Assembly (NCBI RefSeq): GCF_029852145.1
Contig: NC_079971.1
Span: 25,260,563-25,324,562 of the forward strand
Reading direction: 5' to 3'
Source: Microplitis mediator
Taxonomy: Eukaryota > Arthropoda > Insecta > Hymenoptera > Braconidae
Length of the DNA: 64,000 bases
In this document: in pieces, positions 11,853 through 22,416 of the stretch
Layout of the letters: each line of letters starts with the position of its first letter
Numbering within the stretch: the stretch's first letter is position 1
Program-made: the position numbers and the translations under genes
The notes under the pieces: model-generated
What the model was told of the DNA's origin: nothing
Database searches by the model: none
What the model saw: the letters and a program-made list of their open reading frames with translations, nothing else

Positions 11853-12888
11853 CAGTGATGGGCATACTTAAGTACATTTGTATTTTAAGTACTAATTAAG
11901 TAATAAATACTTTGATATATAATAATTTTTTTTTGTAGAGTAAAAATATGCAAGTAATTAGTATTTTTAACAAGTACTAAATACGACATACCGAAGTACT
12001 TCGTATTTTATTTATTATCTAATTACAAATACTTTTAATTTTTCCTAGTACTAAATACAATAGTATTTAGTATTTTATTTTTAAACTAAATAAGAATACT
12101 TTTGTACTCATAGAACGGTTCAAGTACTAAGTACATTTGTACTGAGATTAAAAGTTGCATTCAAGTACTAGATCATTGGTATTTCTAACAAAAAATAATT
12201 AAAAACTCCCAGAGTATTTTTTAGATTGACTATAGAAGTTGAGCCAATAATAAATTAAAACGATTAAACCTTTTAACTCTACAAGAACTTTTTATTTTAA
12301 ATTTTATGTCAATAGAAAAAAGTTTTTTTTTTTTTTAAGAACCCGTAAAGAAATGATGTTATAAAATTTTATATAATCATTTTTGCTCGGGTATATAAAA
12401 ATGATTGATTAGATTACTGGTTGAAGCTGAAACATAAACTGTACGCGTGCACTTATTTGAACTAAACAGTATAAATTTGACAACAATATATTAATATCAT
12501 CTAATGAATAAATTTGACTATTAAAATCTTAGGAGTGCAATAGTATATTCAAAAATGATAATTTTAAGTCTCAATCGTCGTATGTAAAGTTCTGGTAGTG
12601 ATAGAATAAGTATTAAAAATTTTTTTTTAATAGATACTGTGACAATTATAAGTTGTAATTACAATTATGCTTAGTACTTATATCAAATTTAAGTAAAAAG
12701 TACTACAACAAGTACAATGTATTTAGTATAGATAAATCGTAAAAAATACTAAGTTACAAACTATTTAGTACTTTGTCTGTTTCTGAGGATAAGTATTTTT
12801 TAGACACGTACCAATAATTCATTTGGGTTTCAAGTCAAATTTTACTTAAATACTCAGTATTTATTAAATCCTATTTTGCCCATCTCTG
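11853..12888 (+). mobile_element. hAT-like non-autonomous element, copy 2
   Basis: The ends are CAGTGATGGGCA and, inverted, CAGAGATGGGCA. A perfect 8-bp target duplication CTGATTAG lies at 11845-11852 and 12889-12896. Nearly identical over its length to copies 1, 3 and 4. The insertion splits a segment whose uninterrupted paralogue is at 13815-13975. Confidence 0.94.
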
Positions 12889-13110
12889 CTGATTAGTTTC
12901 TTGAAGAATGGAATAGAAAATTATAAATTTATGGTAAAATTGTTTGATTTACTTATGAAAAATTGATAATAATTAAGTTTTTTAAAATATTTTTTTTGGT
13001 GTCATTATTCCAGTCCGTTTACTTTTTAGTTCGTCCATTTTTGGTTTGTGACTGCGATTGATTTTTCTATTAATTTAAAATTGTAAAAACAAATTAGTTA
13101 TTACCTGGCA
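12889..13110. other. Remainder of the duplicated segment and AT-rich spacer
   Basis: Begins TTTCTTGAAGAATGG after the target duplication, matching CTTTCGTGAAGAATGG near 13888. No gene seen. Confidence 0.4.
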
Positions 13111-13326
13111 TTAATTAACAAAAAAAAAGTTTATGCCTAAAATCATACAAGTTCTAATTACTTTGCTATTTTTTTTGGATTCATCAGCTGTGACATGGAC
13201 ACCAACTTCCGATGGGCTTAATTTTTCTTTTACGCTGTATTTATTCGCTTCTAGGCTTCTGCAGATCGACGACCTGTTTGAACTATATGATGAACCCATC
13301 ATTTGCCTTGAGTTACTATGAGACAA
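13111..13326 (-). pseudogene. Likely degraded relative of the 24-residue-repeat protein
   Basis: An open frame of about 70 codons lacks an obvious proper start. It contains one unit that aligns with the repeat of the gene at 14244-14498: an aromatic residue, then V-K-x-K, then S-x-V, then a hydrophobic residue and Asp. It is Ser-rich upstream. The overlapping plus-strand frame at 13133 is a shadow. It could instead be a divergent small gene with an upstream exon I cannot see. Confidence 0.35.
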
Positions 13327-13602
13327 ATTTTATTCCTCAACAAACCAACCAAGTCTCTTACACATAACATAATGTAATGATTTCACGAAATAATTAATAT
13401 AAATACAACGGAAACGTCAAAATCATTATTATTTTGTTATCATAAAATTAAATTGAACCCTCACGTTACAGTAAATTTAAACAATTTTGTTAACTAGATA
13501 TAACTTTTAAACTGAGCTGTTTAAAATAAATTTTAATTAATTTATACTCAATCAAATTTTTCCTACTCAGTGATTAAATTTGTCATTATTTAATATCTTA
13601 TT
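13327..13602. other. AT-rich spacer, nothing recognised
   Basis: No ORF, no RNA gene and no repeat unit recognised before the repeated noncoding segment that starts near 13603. Confidence 0.4.
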
Positions 13603-13815
13603 TTACAATACGTGATGATAAATAATTACAGTCGATAGTTTTGTATTTTTTAATCACGTATTGTCTTTTAAAAATGTCATATTACTTGTAATCAATGATA
13701 GTTTTTCTCAAGGTAATTTACATTTTAAAGAATTTATCAAAATAATTTTATTAATTAATTAAAAAATTAAAAGTATGATCATAAAATATTTAAATTTTAT
13801 TTAGTTATCAAAAGT
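13603..13815. repeat. Noncoding duplicated segment, copy 1
   Basis: Shares with 14745-14955 and 15155-15362 the order: ACGTGATGATAAA, AATTACAG, TTAATCACGTATT, GTAATCAATGATAGT, and AAGTATGATCATAAA. The ACGTGAT and ATCACGT boxes form an inverted pair. Copy 1 ends in CAAAAGTACTGG. Confidence 0.7.
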
Positions 13816-14243
13816 ACTGGTCTTGCTGATCTGATGCACGAATCAGCGCCAAGAGAATTTGCGTTAGAAAAATGTCCATACGCTGATGGCTTTCGTGAAG
13901 AATGGACTGAAAAATTATAAACTTGTGGTAAAATACTTTGATTTAATTATAAAAAATCTCTAATAATTAATTTTATTCTCGTTGCACAGGATCAATGGGT
14001 TTAATTAAATAAAACATTAATCAATAAAAAATTTATCAATTGAAACAGTTTACATTTTTTTTTCTTTCATTTAAAATTTAAAATTTCTTGATTTATTTTT
14101 GTCGATGGAAACATCCAGTCTGTGGTCGTCTTTGGTCTCTTGACTTTGACTAGTTTTTTATTTTCTTTTAAATATAAAAAAAGTTTTAATTACTTTTAAT
14201 ATTTATAAGAAATATAATAATAAAAATTTAAATTACTTTAAAA
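13816..14243. other. Duplicated segment carrying the empty site, plus downstream spacer
   Basis: 13816-13975 matches the two flanks of transposon copy 2 (11775-11852 and 12889-12990) without the element. The rest is AT-rich with no gene. Confidence 0.6.
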
Positions 14244-14498
14244 TCATTTTTTTTCTCCTCTGGATAAATCCGACAAAGTATGAATTCTTACCCCTGAGTC
14301 TGTTACTTTTCCTTTAACTCTGAATTGATCATTTCCAGCACCGACACTTAATCCAGATTCACCAACTTTACCTTTAACTCTGAAACTATCAGATCTAGCA
14401 CCGATACTAATTCCAGATGGACCAACTTTCCCTGATACTCTCATTTTTTCACCAGTTGGACTTTTCATGTCAGAACTTACGGTAACAGATTGACCCAT
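14244..14498 (-). CDS. Small protein of 24-residue repeats, unknown function
   Basis: A single-exon frame of 84 residues starts at an ATG with a good context (ACAATGG). After about 15 Ser/Thr-rich residues come three imperfect units built on RVKGKV-x-x-SG-hydrophobic-S-hydrophobic-GA-x-x-D, roughly at 20-40, 40-62 and 62-80. The pattern of alternating hydrophobic and polar residues suggests beta hairpins. No signal peptide or membrane segment is seen. I do not recognise the family. A degraded relative lies 1 kb away at 13111-13326 in the same orientation, which argues that this is a real, duplicating gene. Confidence 0.6.
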   Translation of the reverse strand: MGQSVTVSSDMKSPTGEKMRVSGKVGPSGISIGARSDSFRVKGKVGESGLSVGAGNDQFRVKGKVTDSGVRIHTLSDLSRGEKK

Positions 14499-14744
14499 TG
14501 TCTTGAAATTTATTTAAAAAGTTATAAAATAAAATTATTTAATAGGAAATTACTATTTAAAATAAAATAATGTAATTAATTATCAAATAAATAATTACGT
14601 TACGGACGTTGAGTTACAAATAAACTCAATAGTTTAATAAGTAAAGTAACTAATTCAACTGTAATGTTTTCCATAAATTTTATTCAATTTATAGATAATT
14701 TAATAATAAAAATTTTCATTATTTTGTGTCTTTATCTCTACATT

Positions 14745-14955
14745 GTAATGATAATAAATTACAGACAATAAACATTTTTAATTTTTTATTTTTATAATTA
14801 TTTTAAAAAATTTATAATCGCGTGTAATCAATGATAGTTTTCTTTTAGATAATTTAAATTTTTAAATATTTTATCAAAGGGATTATTCATTATAAATAAA
14901 ACATTGACAGTATGATCATAAAGAGATTAAATTTATTATTTAATTCTCAAAAATA
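14745..14955. repeat. Noncoding duplicated segment, copy 2
   Basis: The most diverged of the three copies. Retains TGATAATAAATTACAG, the GCGTGTAATCAATGATAGT box and AGTATGATCATAAA. It is followed directly by the glutaredoxin exon relic. Confidence 0.6.
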
Positions 14956-14984
14956 CTGAAAAAAATTAATTAATTAATTAAAAA

Positions 14985-15064
14985 ATCACCACAGTAATGG
15001 ATTTTATTAAAATTTATCTGTCTACTGTCATGATTTTTCTTCTCGTACTGGAAACTAGACATTT
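14985..15064 (-). pseudogene. Relic of glutaredoxin exon 1
   Basis: On the minus strand this matches 15775-15867, the first coding exon of the glutaredoxin at 15457-15867, including TTTCCAGTACGAGAAG and AAAATCATGACAGT, with internal deletions. The part coding for the CPYC site is missing. A partial duplication, not a functional gene. Confidence 0.8.
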
Positions 15065-15154
15065 TTTTTTAAATACTAAATAAAAATAATTATTTCTATT
15101 AATTAATTTATTTAATTAAATAAATTAATGATGCTGAAGTTAGTAGACAATTAA

Positions 15155-15362
15155 AAATACGTGATGATAAACAATTACAGTCAATAGTTTTGTGTTTTTT
15201 AATCACGTATTATCATTTAAAAATGTCCTGTCGCGTGTAATCAATGATAGTCTTCCTCTAGATAATTAACACCTTCAATTAAATAAAAAGATTTATTAAT
15301 TACAAGTAAAAAATTTAAAGTATGATCATAAAATAATTAATTTATTTAATTTTCAAAAGTAC
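15155..15362. repeat. Noncoding duplicated segment, copy 3
   Basis: Closest to copy 1 at 13603-13815. Contains TACGTGATGATAAA, TTAATCACGTATTAT, GCGTGTAATCAATGATAGT and AGTATGATCATAAA. It lies just beyond the 3' end of the glutaredoxin gene. Confidence 0.7.
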
Positions 15363-15456
15363 TGTGCAAAAAAAATTAATTGAAAATAAAAAATTACATG
15401 ATTAATAAATATTTTTTAAATTCATAATTAATTGCGATCAATTAACATAAGTACAA

Positions 15457-15867
15457 TTAATCAAATCTTTTAGCTAATTCTCCAGTTTCGAACGCTTTCT
15501 TAACGTCAGTACCACCGCCAATGAACTCTCCCTTGACAAAAACCCTGGGTACACTTCTAGCTCCAGTTATTTCTCCCAAAATGTCCTGGTAGTCTTCCCC
15601 GTCGTCTTTTTCGTCCAGTTCAATTGCCTTGTATGTTTTGTTCATTTTATCAAAGACCTGGATTTTAAAAACAAATAAATCAATTGATGAATTAATTAAT
15701 TAATTAATTAATTAATTAGTAATTTAAAGATTTACCTCCTTGGCCATTTTACAATAAGGGCAGTAAGTTTTTGAAAAAATGACCACAGTATCGGATTTTA
15801 TCAAAGCTTCTACTGTTTCTTTGTCGACTGTCATGATTTTTCTTCTTGTACTGGAAACTAAACCCAT
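15457..15867 (-). CDS. Dithiol glutaredoxin (CPYC)
   Basis: Two exons on the minus strand, 15867-15736 and 15657-15457, meet in phase 0 and give 110 residues. The active site CPYC is at 36-39 in the usual strand-loop context FSKTYCPYC. Exon 2 holds the cis-proline loop (SVPRVFV) and the glutathione-binding FIGGGTD motif. A second in-frame ATG at residue 12 may start the conserved core; the first ATG adds a short basic leader. The enzyme reduces disulfides and protein-glutathione adducts using glutathione, in the cytosol by default. The gene is the source of the exon relic at 14985-15064. Confidence 0.93.
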
Positions 15868-16440
15868 TTTCTAAAGACATTTTTTTTTAAAATACTAAAT
15901 AAAAATAATTGTTACTATTAATTATTTAATTTACTAATCAAATAAATAAATTTTTAAACAATAAACTGACAGATTGAAAAAAAGTGACGGCTGAATAAAC
16001 AAATGAATTTAAATTTTTAAAAATTCGAATTCAAATTTAAAATAGAAAAATTAAAATTCTTGTTAATTAGTAGAGTATAAAATATAAAATTAATTATTGA
16101 TGATTTATAATTATGGTTTTAATTTAAAAATACATACAGGAGAGAAAATACACAAGTTGATGAAACCTGGGCTCGGGTGCTGAATCACTTGAGATTAAAC
16201 GGTAAAAATTTATATTGGTTTTTTATCAATAAAATACGTGACTAAATAAATATATATGTGGATATATATTTTATGATGAACTATTAGTCATAAGAATTAG
16301 AAATACTGGTCTACCAATCAGCTTTCCCGGAAGATTTCGGTGAGTTTTCAATACTCGACAGTCTATAGATTGGATCTGTGCTCTATTGCTAATTAATAAG
16401 AAGCAGAAAATGGTATATTTTTATATATTTAATTTAAAAG
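15868..16440. other. AT-rich intergenic region, nothing recognised
   Basis: Putative 5' region of the glutaredoxin. No ORF or RNA gene recognised. The 860-bp TIR-type element begins just beyond it. Confidence 0.4.
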
Positions 16441-16444
16441 CTTG

Positions 16445-17257
16445 CCTATAGCGAGAGCTAGAGCTAGATCATTTCCGAATGCACCCTAATTAATATAATT
16501 ATTAACACAAATGATTTTTAATAAAATGATTAAATTTCAATTTTTAAATTTCGCGCCAAGTTGCCGCTACTGCGCGTCGCTCTATTCGACGTTCAAATTT
16601 TTGCTAAAGTGGGGGCGGTCGATGAATCGCAAAATCGATTGGTTTGTATCAACTGGCGGTCCAATAGCGGCAGTCAGTATCATCGACAATGGCAGTAGTA
16701 GTCCAGATCCTTCTTTACGTTTGAATTGAAAGACAGTATCGCAGTTACGTTGTGTAATTATCCATTAAATTTGTTGCTCATAGTTATTGTTTAATTAAAT
16801 TGTGCAGTGTTTGTAAAATGTTAATTGTGCAAAGTGTCTGTGGTGTCGTTAAGTGTTAAGTGTTCAGTGGTAGTGTAAAGTGTTGCTGATGGCTGATGCT
16901 GACAACTTCCTAGTTCCTGAGCAAAATCATCTGGCATCGTCTGGTAGGGAAATAGCAGTTAAGTGACGTTTTTTAGCTGCAATACACTTGGAGCAATTTA
17001 AATTAAATCTCCAAGTGTATTAGGACACCCTTCTGCATATTATTTCCCCGCCAAGGTTTGTTCAAATACTCAAGTGTTTTTTTTTAATTTTTTAAATATT
17101 TTTCTATCATATTCTGCCGCCATTTTATTTTGCCATACGATTTTTAATTTTTATCCAGTTTCTAATAATTTATTCTTTAAATATTTAAATTTACCGCGCA
17201 AGTAATGAGGATAATTAATAAAAATAAAAAATATCGAGTATATTTTTGAGTCTGGGT
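16445..17257 (+). mobile_element. TIR element, copy lacking its right end
   Basis: Begins TATAGCGAGAGCTAGAGC and runs collinear with 57392-58205 at high identity. It stops after TTGAGTCTGG, just before the right terminal repeat present in the other copy. It contains a short in-frame start (MADADNFLVPEQ) that stops after about 26 codons, and a hairpin ATACACTTGGAG/CTCCAAGTGTAT near 16981-17021. A deleted DNA transposon is the likely source; the superfamily is unclear. Confidence 0.75.
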
Positions 17258-17324
17258 ACAAAAAAGCGACAGGGAAAATTTCAAAAACTATACGAGAATT
17301 TAAATAATTTATACGCCAATTAAT

Positions 17325-17545
17325 TATGATACTGAAGTTAGAAAACGTCTAATAATTTTTTGATCTTTTTTTAGACGATTAACCAGAAGAAAAAAAATAT
17401 TTGAAAAAATTGCACCTGTAGTTTTTTAAATTTTCTACATGTGCGAATTTTTAGTTTTTTTTTTCTTCAAATTTAATTGTTCAAAAAAAAAATCTAAAAA
17501 TTTTGAATTGTCTGCTAACTTCAGGATCATAATTAATTTGGTAAT
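17325..17545. repeat. Foldback (MITE-like) repeat
   Basis: The left end ATGATACTGAAGTTAG and the right end CTAACTTCAGGATCAT are inverted copies, and the similarity continues inwards for about 50 bp. The centre holds TGCACCTGTAG and CTACATGTGC. The same family occurs at 21080-21500 and 58710-59130. Confidence 0.7.
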
Positions 17546-17800
17546 TAAAAACACTTGAATTTAAAATTGTCGGCTACTTTCAGCACCGCAGTTAATTTTT
17601 ATTAATGATAAAATTTCTTTATTGTTTGCGCCACATAAATTTCATGTTTTACTGCGCGCTCTTTTGGTAAATTTCAAAAAATAAAAAAAAAATCGATAAT
17701 TGTCAGCATTAAAGTGCCCAATTGCAGTCTATATATTTTTTATTAAAAAAATTATTTATTCTCTCATGACATAAATTTTTTTTATCACATATTTATTTAA

Positions 17801-18110
17801 TTATTTTAAAGATAAATCAAAAATTTCAAATGGCTCACATGCTGACAATTTGAGACCTTTAAAAATCTGTTGGATTTCACAAAATTGCGAGCAACAATCA
17901 TCGTCTGTTATACACTGAAATAACAAAAACATATTTATATATTTATATATATATGATAAATTATAATTTTTCATATTTAAATTTACTTACATAGCCATGG
18001 ATTTTGCATTTCATTACATCAGGATATTTTTTGTGTTGCGATTTATCGGTGGTTGTAAAATTTATTTTTATTATCGCGATGAGAAAAAGTAATTGGAAAA
18101 TTTTGTACAT
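17801..18110 (-). CDS. Secreted cysteine-rich ICK-type peptide (orphan member)
   Basis: Two exons on the minus strand, 18110-17991 and 17914-17801, join in phase 0 and encode 77 residues. An N-terminal hydrophobic signal sequence is followed by a short linker and six core cysteines spaced C-x5-C-x5-CC-x3-C-x13-C. The intron lies immediately before the second cysteine. The same spacing and intron position occur in four genes at 48.9-52.2 kb. The C-terminal tail after the last cysteine is about 11 residues longer than in most of them. The spacing fits the inhibitor cystine knot framework found in venom and immune peptides. A toxin or host-manipulation role is inference only. It lacks the extra N-terminal cysteine pair of three of the array members. 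Confidence 0.8.
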
Positions 18111-18562
18111 ATTTCTGATAAAATAGAAAATTAGTTAATTAAATTAATAAATTAGTTAATGAATTATAATAATAAATTACTCACAAAAATAATTAACGTG
18201 GATATTAAATATTAAATTTCTCATTTATTCCCGATGTTACTTTTTGAGTCGCCGGCACTGACATAAATTTAATAATTTTTCATTGCTCTCATGAACTCAA
18301 ACTCCTAGCAGAGTAATTAATAATTCTGTTATCTATTAATTTAACGTCACTCATGTCTATTTAAAAAGATAAAATTTTTTTATTAAAGTTCAGTTCCTGT
18401 TACAAAAAAAATTCTATTTTAAAAACTAATGACTTCAAAATTAGAAGCTCATAAAAATTTTTATCGCTCAGTGTGAGTTCAAATTTTTATTTTTATACTA
18501 AAGCCTTTTTATTTTTTTATAAAATTTGAGCTCGTGTAAAAATAAAAAATCGAACTCTTACT
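18111..18562. other. Spacer between peptide gene and primase gene
   Basis: AT-rich; contains the putative promoter of the peptide gene and the 3' region of the primase gene. Nothing else recognised. Confidence 0.4.
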
Positions 18563-21500
18563 TTATGAATCTGCAAAAATATCTTCATCCTCATCGACTT
18601 GTTCCTTACAAACTTTATTTTCTCCATCTTTAAATTTATCTCCAAGTCTCTCTGGATGCTGAGTGCGATACAAATCCACCAGAAATTTATCCAAAACTTT
18701 AAGCGGAATTTCCAAACTGGTTTTGTGGGCATAAGAAATTAAATTCCCGCGTTTGTCAGTTAATTTCAAATTATTTGAATCAATGTAATTATTTTTTTCA
18801 TCGATGACCCGCCAAAGTGTCGGTACCGCCAGTGGATCAAATGAATCAACATCAGCTGGATCGAATGGTACAGAGACTCGGTTCGTTGCCGGGTGAATTG
18901 AAAACGGCAGCTTCAATAAATGATTCAACGTCGTCGTGACATTTCTGTCAATTCGCGGGTAGCAAAAGAGTAATTTTATTTCTTCAATAAAATATTTATT
19001 ATCGACCCAGACTCCGCTTTCCTGAAATCATAAATTTTATGATTACGTACAAAAAAAAATTAGGGATCTAAAAAACTTACTGATGAAATTTTGGAGTTGA
19101 AATAATTAACGAAAGCGTTCCAACGGTCCTCACTTTTGTCGACTGATTCAAATAATTTCTTAACTTCATCTTTGGTACCTCGACTTGGTAACAAATCAAT
19201 AAATCTATCGACCCGTTCGTTGCCCAGCATGTCTTGTTCGACGACACACAGAGGAATGAAAACTTGATCGATTATTTTTAATGAACGTTCTAAAAATGGA
19301 TTTATTATATTTATTCTAATCCGACTTCTACCGAAACAATTCCCGGATATCAGTTGATAAAAGCCGGATATTGATGACCGCTTCAGGGTGTCGTACATCA
19401 AAACTTCTTTGTCGCAAACCCATGCGTGGATTCCACGACGACCAGAAAATGCCCATAGGATATTTTTAAAATTCCAGTCTTCTATAGTTTTAAATTACAA
19501 ATTTTATCAGATCATCTTTTGTCAGTACACAGTAAAAAATCTATCGAAGTAATTCATGTGGGATTGTATGGAAACCCATAAAAATCTGTATAGGAAACTA
19601 TGGGTTTATGTAAAGATCCATGGGGATCAACATAAAAAAGTACGGATTTATATAGAGATCGTGTAAAGGTACCATATAAAAAAATCAATGACGGAATCCA
19701 GCTTAGATTCCCATATAGTTTTCTAACATAGATTCCAGTATTAATTCTTAGGTGGATTTCCATGGAAATCTACACCATGCAAAAATTTAAATGGAAACTT
19801 TGCTTAGATTTTTTTGTGGATTGTTACAATGATTTCCTATGGGAATCCAAACCATACAAAAATCCATATGGGAATCTAGCTTAGATTCCCACATGGTGTT
19901 TTCGGATGGATTTCCATATAGTTTCCTATGGGAATCCAGCGTAGATTCTTAAAGATTCTTACGTTGATTTTCTATGGAAATTCAAAGTATGCAAAAATCC
20001 ATATGGGAAACTAGTTTAGATTTCTATACATTTCCATATGACGTTTTCGGATGAAAACTCATATCGTTTCCTATAGAAGTCTAGCAAATTCTTACTTGGA
20101 TTTCCATGAGAATCCAAACCATGCAAAAATCTATATGGGAAACAAGTTCAGATTCATGGATTTCTAACATGGGGATCTAGATCTCCAAGTTCCTGAATGT
20201 ATTTTTTGTATGGGAATCCAGGTATCCATGATTTTCAACAGGAATTCCTATATAAATCCTTACTTTCATATATTGATCCCCATGGATTCCTATATGGATT
20301 TCTATGGATTCCTACAAGAATTCTTTTGATAGGGCGACTAAAAATATAAATTACCTTGAAGAGATGAATTTATTATTTTACAAGCAACTTTCATATATTT
20401 CCAACATTTCCCACATATTTTATCTTTGGCACAACAAATTCTTATGTCATCATAATCAGTCAAGTCGATATCAATCACCAACTCTTTTTTCAATGGTATC
20501 AATTTTGATTTCGAGTTCCAAAAAGGTCTGAAATATTTTCAAATTTCTACGTCAATAAATTAATTTTAAAAAATATATAGATGATTACTTTTACCTCTTA
20601 TTATAAATCGGACCGACATCGATTCTATTAGGAATTAATTTAAGCAATTTATCATATAATTCTTTTTCATTTTCAAATGATTCATACCGTGAAAATTTAT
20701 CCTCCACTGTTCTGAAAGAAAATTCTCTCAATTCAAATGGTTCAACTGTAAAAACATAAATATATTTTATTAAAAATTTAAAAAATTCCACCTGTAGTTT
20801 TTTTAATTTTCTGTGTACATATTTCAGTTTTTTTTTATGAATGTACCAGACATGACGTTTTATAAATTTTAAATAAATATATGAATTAAAATAACGAATT
20901 TAAAAAAAACGCGCGAAATTTTTATTGATCTAAATATTAATTTTTGAATTTCTACTTTCATTTTATGTGTGAATGTAGCAGACATCAGACAATTGATAAA
21001 TTTCAAATAAATAAATTTGAATAATAAAATTTAAAAAAATGCGCGCGCTGATTTTTTAATTATTAAAATACGCATTTTTTTCATGATCCTGAAATTAACA
21101 GACATTTAAAAATTTTTGGATTTTTTTTTTCAACAAATAAATGACAAAAAAAAAAAAAAAAAAAATCCACATGTAGAAAATTTAAAAAACTATGAGTGCA
21201 ATTTTTTCAAATATTTTTTTTTTTTATAATTTATTGTTTAAAAAAAATCCAAAAATTATTAGATGTCGGCTGACTTCAGTCTCATATTTTTTTCTACATA
21301 CATTTTATTTATTTTTTCAAAAAATTTTTAATTGTCAGTTGCATTCACACTCATTACATTTTAATTATTTATTTAAAAATTTTTAAAATTCCCGCCTGTC
21401 AGTTAAATTTGCACTCATGCAATTTTTAGTTTCTTTTTGAATTTTTTTGAATATTTGTTGAAAAAAAAATTGTGTCTTAATGTCAGGATCATAAATTTTT

Positions 21501-21621
21501 TAAAAATTTAATTACATTACTCATATATTATAAATATATGACACTTACTATTGCCGTAGGTTAACCAGAACTTTATTTTACTTTTAGGAAATACTGATTT
21601 GTAATAATCTTTAAGAAACAT
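18563..21621 (-). CDS. PRIM1: DNA primase small (catalytic) subunit
   Basis: Five exons on the minus strand: 21621-21549, 20745-20595, 20527-20355, 19481-19081 and 19021-18563. Phases agree at every join and give 418 residues, the usual length of the family. Catalytic aspartates are in DIDLTDYDD (D94, D96). The structural zinc ligands follow at C106, C107, C113 and C116. The SGRRGIHAWVCD motif lies at the start of exon 4, and the LLKLPFSIHP and VDSFDP motifs in exon 5. The acidic C-terminus is typical. It makes RNA primers in the polymerase alpha-primase complex in the nucleus. Intron 3 carries a CATATGGG array and intron 1 carries foldback repeats; neither disturbs the coding sequence. Confidence 0.97.
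19525..20335. repeat. CATATGGG palindrome array 2 (in PRIM1 intron 3)
   Basis: Degenerate units of TTCCCATATGG and GGGAATCCA with a second motif AAACCATGCAAAAATCC that array 1 lacks. The right end TTTTGATAGGG resembles the CCCTATTAAAAAAATC ends of the other arrays; the left end is less clear. Confidence 0.7.
20800..21500. repeat. Foldback repeats in PRIM1 intron 1
   Basis: Nested and adjacent inverted repeats. 21082-21290 opens ATGATCCTGAAATTAACAGACA and has an inverted partner at about 21246-21285. Other parts share GTGAATGTAGCAGACATCAGAC with 58575-58605 and an inverted form near 21325-21350. Long A and T runs separate the arms. Confidence 0.6.
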
Positions 21622-22416
21622 ATGTTTAGTATTTTTATGCATGATTATATATATATATATATATTTAAAAAAATTTTTATTTCACTTTCATTGTTTACTA
21701 AACAAATACAAAGTGTTTTTCTTTGTTGTTTTATCTCGAAACCGAAGATACCCGAAGTTAATTTTTTTGCCGAACTGTTCTCTAAAAAATTTACGAAAAT
21801 AAAAAAAAAAATTCAAAATTACAAATAAATATCCTAGTAATTATTTATGCAATAACTGATTATTTATTTATTTATTTGTAGCCTGGTTCGGCGACTGGTT
21901 CTTAGAATCAGATGCGCGCATGCGCGCCAACCGAGCGAACAAAAAAAATAAAAAAGAAGCCGGTACAGGGAAAGTTGAAGGCAATAAAAAATAAGACGCC
22001 ATTGCGTGCGAGGTGAAGAACGAGGTTGGAATATTTACGCGGGGTAACTTGGACCCCTGAATATTCGTTTTAATAAAAACAATAAAAACAATAAGAATAT
22101 CAACGTTGGGTTGCAAACCCCTTGGTATTGTGATAAGTTTTGTTGGTAACAAGTGATTTAGTATTCAAGTGATTTTTATTTAAATCAGTGACTCCAATAA
22201 AAAATGACATGGTGTGACTGATGGTCACAATGTCTAGGGGAGAGACTGTAGGATTTAAATAAACTGGTAGTAAGTTTCAAATAATTACGACGGTTTAATA
22301 TTTTAGTTTTAACCCTGATTAAAAGAAACGATTCAAAACGATTAGAAACGATTCAATTTTACTACTATATACATTGAACATTGAGTGAATGATTTTGTTT
22401 AATCAGGGAACGAGCA
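21622..22416. other. Leader region upstream of the gag-like ORF
   Basis: From about 21882 the sequence is less AT-rich (GCGCGCATGCGCGCC near 21914). TTTAATCAG at about 22398-22406 is a usable splice acceptor 10 bases before the gag-like ATG, so this may contain a 5' noncoding exon. No long terminal repeat was recognised. Confidence 0.4.
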
